Assembly: GCA_905214265.1 (NCBI GenBank)
Contig: CAJMLQ010000119.1
Span: forward strand, 1-9,008
Source: an uncultured bacterium
GTDB lineage: Bacteria; Bacillota; Clostridia; Oscillospirales; Ruminococcaceae
Direction of reading: 5' to 3'
Length of the DNA stretch: 9,008 nucleotides
The notes beneath the pieces were generated by a model. It saw only the letters and a list, made by a program, of their open reading frames with translations, did not search any database and had not been told where the DNA came from. The position numbers and the translations under genes were made by a program. Below are positions 5,947-9,008 of this stretch, piece by piece (positions within the stretch are counted from its first letter, which is position 1; each line of letters begins with the position of its first letter).

Positions 5947-6558
5947 TCAAATAGAAAGCTCGTGCCCGATCAGGCCATAAAAGGCCAGTGATAGGATCCC
6001 GACATAAATGAGCGTGATGGGGAATCCCCGGAAGGCCGGCGGAATTTTATCGCTGTTTAAGCGGTCGTAGCCGATGGAAATCAGATAGGAGGCCAGGATA
6101 AAGCCGATTCCGACCCCCAGGCCGAAGGCAATGTGGCCGCTCAGGCTATATTTGCTGCTGAGAAACAGCGCACCGAAAACCGCTCCGTTGAAGGCGGAAA
6201 GGTGAATCATCGGGCGGATCTGTTCATTATATTTCCGCAGGAAGCGGGAGCAGAACAGCAGAATCGCAATATAGACTAACCCGACAATCATAACGTAAAA
6301 AAGCGGCGTCATATAATAGGCATAGCGGAGACGCTGGATCCGCTTATCCGCAAAGTATATCAGGACGGAGGAAAGCGTCGTGATGACGGTCAGAATCAGG
6401 CCGAACTGCCAGATACTGTAGCGTTTGCGGATGATGAAGAGGGACGCGCTGGTGCCCAGCGCGCGGGTGAAAATGATATTCTGCACAAAAATGGCGATGA
6501 CCGCCACAGAGGCCATCTGCATAGCCGTATCCTTGACGAGAATCCAGAAACTATTCAT
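5947..6558 (-). CDS. rnfA: RnfA-like integral membrane protein lacking cluster cysteines
   Basis: The 203-residue product has about six membrane segments and aligns by eye with RnfA/NqrE, one of the two inverted subunits at the heart of the Rnf ion-pumping ferredoxin:NAD oxidoreductase. FVQNIIFTRALG (24-35) corresponds to VLVNNFVLxxFLG, FNGAVFGALFL (123-133) to TNCAVLGVALL, and PPAFRGFPITLI (173-184) is the conserved C-terminal stretch. The two cysteines that hold half of the [2Fe-2S] cluster are missing: Ser37 stands in LGTSA where LGxCP is expected, and Gly125 stands where NCAVLG is expected. The N-terminus is about 10-15 residues longer than usual. I chose the ATG at 6556-6558, with AGAGGGG 8 bases upstream. 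It overlaps the 3' end of the RnfE-like gene by 8 bp, implying translational coupling. Electron transfer as in true RnfA seems unlikely. Confidence 0.85.
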   Translation of the reverse strand: MNSFWILVKDTAMQMASVAVIAIFVQNIIFTRALGTSASLFIIRKRYSIWQFGLILTVITTLSSVLIYFADKRIQRLRYAYYMTPLFYVMIVGLVYIAILLFCSRFLRKYNEQIRPMIHLSAFNGAVFGALFLSSKYSLSGHIAFGLGVGIGFILASYLISIGYDRLNSDKIPPAFRGFPITLIYVGILSLAFYGLIGHELSI

Positions 6559-7204
6559 GCCGCATCCCCTCTTTCTGCTTTCGAATGGGCTTGCTGAGAA
6601 AACGCCGGAACTTTTGGATGCCCGCAGCAAGAAATCCGACAATCAGAAAACCTGCGAAAGGGAGCAGAACGGCGGGAACCGAAAAAGATATTCCCTCCAT
6701 AGGCCGGCCCATGAGCGTTCCCTTGCCCAGGATCTCCCGCAAGGCACCCACGGCACAAGCAGCCAGTGCGAAGCCGGCGGCCGCTGCCAGAAGCTGGGCC
6801 AGCATCACCAGAAACTTTTCCTGATGGTAGCGGGATTCGCTTTTCTGGACGATCAGGGAGTTGGTGACCAGAAGAGGAAGGTAAATCCCCAGGTTAAAGA
6901 TGGATTCCGGGAAAAACCGCTCCAGGAGCAGCACTGCCGGGATAAAAAGCAGTGAGGCAACGACGGCGTTGGCGATGACCCGGATGGTGTAGGGGATCCG
7001 GCGGGGAATGAAAAAGGTGAGCAGGATACTCAGCAGCGTAATGCAGGCAAAGGCCAAGGAGAGGGCGCAGGCATTGGTCAGAGTGTTGCAGGTGACGATG
7101 ACCGGCGCGATTACCAGGCCGCGCTCCAAAACCGGGTTGTTAAGAAAAAACTGATCGAATTTTTCGATGGTTTCCCGATGGGTTTGGTAAAATCTGCGGA
7201 TCAT
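6551..7204 (-). CDS. rnfE: RnfE-like integral membrane protein lacking cluster cysteines
   Basis: The 217-residue, six-segment product matches RnfE/NqrD. NNPVLERGLVIAPVIV (22-37) aligns with NPxLVQLLGLCPxLAV, LGIYLPLLVTNSLIV (105-119) with LGIFIPLIVTNCIVV, and GALREILGKGTLMG (153-166) is the family signature. RnfE pairs with RnfA as an inverted dimer holding an intramembrane [2Fe-2S] cluster. Both ligand cysteines are absent: Ala33 in VIAPV and Ser116 in TNSL. The GRAEAF loop after the second site is also changed (VQKSES). Other cysteines (39, 46, 54, 150) sit elsewhere in membrane segments and do not match the ligand positions. The start overlaps the stop of the RnfD-like gene as ATGA (7201-7204), and AAAGGGGG lies upstream, so the two are translationally coupled. 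Confidence 0.85.
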   Translation of the reverse strand: MIRRFYQTHRETIEKFDQFFLNNPVLERGLVIAPVIVTCNTLTNACALSLAFACITLLSILLTFFIPRRIPYTIRVIANAVVASLLFIPAVLLLERFFPESIFNLGIYLPLLVTNSLIVQKSESRYHQEKFLVMLAQLLAAAAGFALAACAVGALREILGKGTLMGRPMEGISFSVPAVLLPFAGFLIVGFLAAGIQKFRRFLSKPIRKQKEGMRHE

Positions 7205-8289
7205 GATTCCCGGCCCCCTTTCTCGTCCTTGTCCGGCTTGTCGACAAAGCGTTCACAGACACCAGTCACTTTTTGGAAACACCACACAACCAGATCCCAG
7301 AGGCTTTTTAGAGCCAGGTATACACCTTTGTAAATCCCTTTCAAACAGAAAACTGTACAGCGGCCAATATGGGATGCGTATGCGTCGCAACGGTTATCGA
7401 TAGTATTGACAATGATAATGGCAAAGGGAGCAACCAGTTCGATTTTGCTCAGCTGGCGGAAAAGAACGATCAGCCCGCCCAGAATCAGACCACAGATCCA
7501 CTTGCCCGCGGGGGTTTCGATTTCGCCGTTATCCATGGAAGCGACAAAAATCACAGCGAAAACCAAAACGCCGGAGGTCAGTTCCATCAGCAGGGAGATT
7601 TCATGGCTGGCGTTGACCCGGGGGCAAAACCAGGCCGCAAGCCCGACGATGGAGAAGGATGCGATGGGAATCTGCCAGATAATCGTCCGGCGGACCGCTA
7701 GGTATAAGCCGCAGCAGAGCAGGACCGCGATACAGGTCGTCCCCATGGGGCCGTTGAAATTGCCGAGGAGGGCGTCCAGAAGGTCGATGCTGTTGGCGCC
7801 GCCCAGCATCAGCCGGTAAGCGGGAGAGCTATTCAGCGGGACGTCCACGGTTGGCGTGAGAGGAAGCTGCTGAAAGGGAGACGGGTAATGGGTGACCAGT
7901 TCGGTCCAGCAGATAGCGACAAAAGCAAAAGCCGTCATGGCTGGATTGAAAAGGGTGTTATAATGACCACCGAAAGGATGGCGAACAACGATGACCGCGA
8001 ACAGGACTCCGGTGATCACCAGCCAGTAGGGGGCGGATGCGGGAAGCATCAGCACATATGTCAGGCCTGCAATAAAGGCAGAGTAATCATATTTTTTCCA
8101 GCGGGTTTCTTTTTGAAAAAGCAGGCAGACGTAATCCGCCGCTACCGCAGTGGCAACGCCGATTCCGGCCATGACCAGCACGCGGAGACCGTAGAAATAA
8201 GTGGAGACGACTAAAATGGGAAGCAGCGCGATGCTGGTATCAATCATCTGGCGGCGGTACTGCGCGTGGGAAAACAAAATGAAACACAT
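7201..8289 (-). CDS. rnfD: RnfD-like membrane protein without FMN attachment site
   Basis: The 362-residue product resembles RnfD/NqrB. It has the IALLPILVVSTYFYGLR block (20-36), FGGHYNTLFNPAMTAFAF (106-123) and LLGNFNGPMG (174-183), with about ten membrane segments. True RnfD carries FMN bound to the Thr of a Ser/Thr-Gly-Ala-Thr motif followed by Pro-Leu. Here the matching place reads NSSPAYRLM (153-161) with no Thr, so covalent FMN is not expected. A tail of about 60 residues (300-362), with an aromatic amphipathic stretch and a charged end, exceeds the usual RnfD C-terminus. It is the first gene of the operon, divergent from the MecA-like gene 40 bp away; no RnfC precedes it. Start is uncertain: the ATG at 8287-8289 directly abuts GAAGG (8290-8294), while TTG at 8275-8277 lies 12 bases from it. 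Confidence 0.85.
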   Translation of the reverse strand: MCFILFSHAQYRRQMIDTSIALLPILVVSTYFYGLRVLVMAGIGVATAVAADYVCLLFQKETRWKKYDYSAFIAGLTYVLMLPASAPYWLVITGVLFAVIVVRHPFGGHYNTLFNPAMTAFAFVAICWTELVTHYPSPFQQLPLTPTVDVPLNSSPAYRLMLGGANSIDLLDALLGNFNGPMGTTCIAVLLCCGLYLAVRRTIIWQIPIASFSIVGLAAWFCPRVNASHEISLLMELTSGVLVFAVIFVASMDNGEIETPAGKWICGLILGGLIVLFRQLSKIELVAPFAIIIVNTIDNRCDAYASHIGRCTVFCLKGIYKGVYLALKSLWDLVVWCFQKVTGVCERFVDKPDKDEKGGRES

Positions 8290-8329
8290 CCTTCAGTTAG
8301 ATTCGCGGCATGCGGAAAAGGAGGCACGG

Positions 8330-8917
8330 ATGAAAATACAGGTAACAGGCAGACGGTCGGTGAGCATCTGGCTAAGCGGCGGGGAGCTAAGCGGCTATGG
8401 ACTGACCTTCGCAGAGCTGGAACCGGGCAACCGCCGGATGGAGCAGATGATTGGAGAACTGCTCAGCAGAGTTTATGAGGAGACCGGGCTGGACCTTTTT
8501 GACCACACGCTGCGCATGAAAGCCATACCGATGGAAACGGGGTGTGAACTGGCTCTGTCGGGTCTGACGCACCGGAGGGGTCAGAAGAGGAGCACGGAGC
8601 CAGCAGCCGTGGATTTTTCGGAATGGGAATCCCTTTGCCGAGGAGCAGGGACGCTTTTGGCTCAGGGCGCGTTTCGGAAAAGCAGTGTTTTTCAGATGCG
8701 GAAAGGATGGAGGCTGCTCTTGTGGGGAGAAGCCGAGGATCAGACTGTCCCGGAGCTAGCCGGCGGGCGCTATGCGGGACGGGGCATCCTTTTTGAAGCG
8801 GCGGCAGTGGAGTTCGGAGAAGCGCTCCGCCGCGGAGATGCGCTGGAATGGCTGGCAGAGAGTCAGCCCCGCAGAGAAGAAATGGCGGCAGCCGGGTCTG
8901 GCGCGCCGAACACATAG
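8330..8917 (+). CDS. MecA-like adaptor protein
   Basis: The 195-residue product resembles MecA/YpbH adaptors that bring substrates to the ClpC/ClpP protease. The N-terminal domain opens MKIQVTGRRSVSIWLSGGEL with the GYGLTFAEL segment (22-30), matching the MecA start in which a strand is followed by a leucine-rich helix. A short linker (about 80-93) leads to a C-terminal domain (94-177) with a WESLCRGAGTLL helix, KSSVFQMRKGWRLLL (117-131) and AAAVEFGEAL then ALEWLAES, like the ClpC-binding half. It is shorter and more divergent than B. subtilis MecA, so targets cannot be guessed. The ATG at 8330 is 5 bases after AAAAGGAGG (8316-8324), a near-perfect ribosome binding site; the open frame upstream of it is not used. 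The last 18 codons lie antisense over rpe, and no terminator lies between the two. Confidence 0.7.
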   Translation: MKIQVTGRRSVSIWLSGGELSGYGLTFAELEPGNRRMEQMIGELLSRVYEETGLDLFDHTLRMKAIPMETGCELALSGLTHRRGQKRSTEPAAVDFSEWESLCRGAGTLLAQGAFRKSSVFQMRKGWRLLLWGEAEDQTVPELAGGRYAGRGILFEAAAVEFGEALRRGDALEWLAESQPRREEMAAAGSGAPNT

Positions 8918-9008
8918 GAACCAGCCACCAGCATGTCCGCGCCGGCTTCGACGCAGCGGCGGCCGGTCTCCGCATTGATGCCGCCGTCGACGTTCAGCGT
9001 CAGCTCCG
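8863..9008 (-). CDS. rpe: Ribulose-phosphate 3-epimerase, C-terminal end (partial)
   Basis: On the minus strand the last 47 codons of a TIM-barrel epimerase enter the window and stop at TGA (8863-8865). The sequence NVDGGINAETGRRCVEAGAD holds the catalytic Asp of the VDGGIN motif, and MLVAGSYVFGAPDP is the phosphate-binding end of the barrel. The enzyme interconverts ribulose 5-phosphate and xylulose 5-phosphate in the pentose phosphate pathway. The N-terminal three quarters lie outside. It runs toward the MecA-like gene and overlaps its 3' end by 55 bp. Confidence 0.92.
   Translation of the reverse strand, partial: ELTLNVDGGINAETGRRCVEAGADMLVAGSYVFGAPDPAAAISSLRG

Noticed and set aside
5947..6642. 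A longer RnfA-like protein starting at 6642
   Set aside because: The extra 28 residues overlap the RnfE-like gene and look like a frame shadow. ATG 6556-6558 has a proper ribosome binding site and gives the family length.
8201..8329. A 43-residue extension of the MecA-like protein
   Set aside because: It is antisense to the start of the RnfD-like gene, and AAAAGGAGG five bases before ATG 8330 marks the true start.
8290..8329. Promoters for the two divergent genes
   Set aside because: No convincing -35/-10 pair is visible in the 40-bp gap or close flanks in either direction, so none is called.
8463..8975. A 170-codon minus-strand frame over the MecA-like gene and rpe
   Set aside because: It is Pro/Arg/Ser-rich with no motifs. 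The neighbouring frame gives the unmistakable rpe C-terminus.

Overview
The window looks like chromosomal DNA of a spore-forming Clostridia member, most likely in the Oscillospiraceae/Ruminococcaceae area. This rests on a SCIFF-peptide radical SAM maturase tail (a Clostridia hallmark), a SpoIIM-like sporulation membrane protein, a MecA-family adaptor, strong AGGAGG-type ribosome binding sites, and fairly GC-rich genes separated by AT-rich promoters. Species assignment is inference. I see no rRNA, tRNA, CRISPR array, insertion sequence or phage gene.

Left part (1-3075, plus strand): the 3' end of the SCIFF maturase gene, then proC (proline synthesis), a SpoIIM-like membrane protein gene, and a YesL/DUF624 membrane protein gene. 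The YesL-like gene has its own strong sigma-A promoter, a structured leader and a clear intrinsic terminator. Just before the SpoIIM-like gene, a 10-bp perfect inverted repeat buries the ribosome binding site of any read-through transcript. A sporulation-type (SigE-like) promoter overlaps the repeat and would produce a transcript lacking the left arm.

Middle (3134-4769, minus strand): a single-gene unit encoding a CE15-like (glucuronoyl-esterase-type) alpha/beta hydrolase. It has an extended -10 promoter, a palindrome over the -35, and a weak terminator. Next comes about 440 bp with no gene I recognise.

Right part (4770-8289, minus strand): a tightly packed operon transcribed from high to low coordinates. 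It holds an RnfD-like gene, an RnfE-like gene, an RnfA-like gene and a membrane-anchored DUF4015 (glycoside-hydrolase-like) gene, and ends at a 14-bp-stem terminator. The three Rnf homologues are the main point of interest. The set lacks RnfB, RnfC and RnfG. By my manual alignment all four cysteines that hold the intramembrane [2Fe-2S] cluster in RnfA/RnfE are replaced (Ser37 and Gly125 in the A-like protein; Ala33 and Ser116 in the E-like protein), and the RnfD-like protein lacks the Ser/Thr-Gly-Ala-Thr site for covalent FMN. It therefore looks like an Rnf membrane core stripped of its redox centres and working as something else, perhaps a transporter or envelope module. The DUF4015 partner has in turn lost the acidic residue expected in its FDYxRFP motif.

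Far right: a MecA-like adaptor gene, divergent from the rnfD-like gene with only 40 bp between them. It converges on, and overlaps by 55 bp, the 3' end of rpe (ribulose-phosphate 3-epimerase), which runs off the window.
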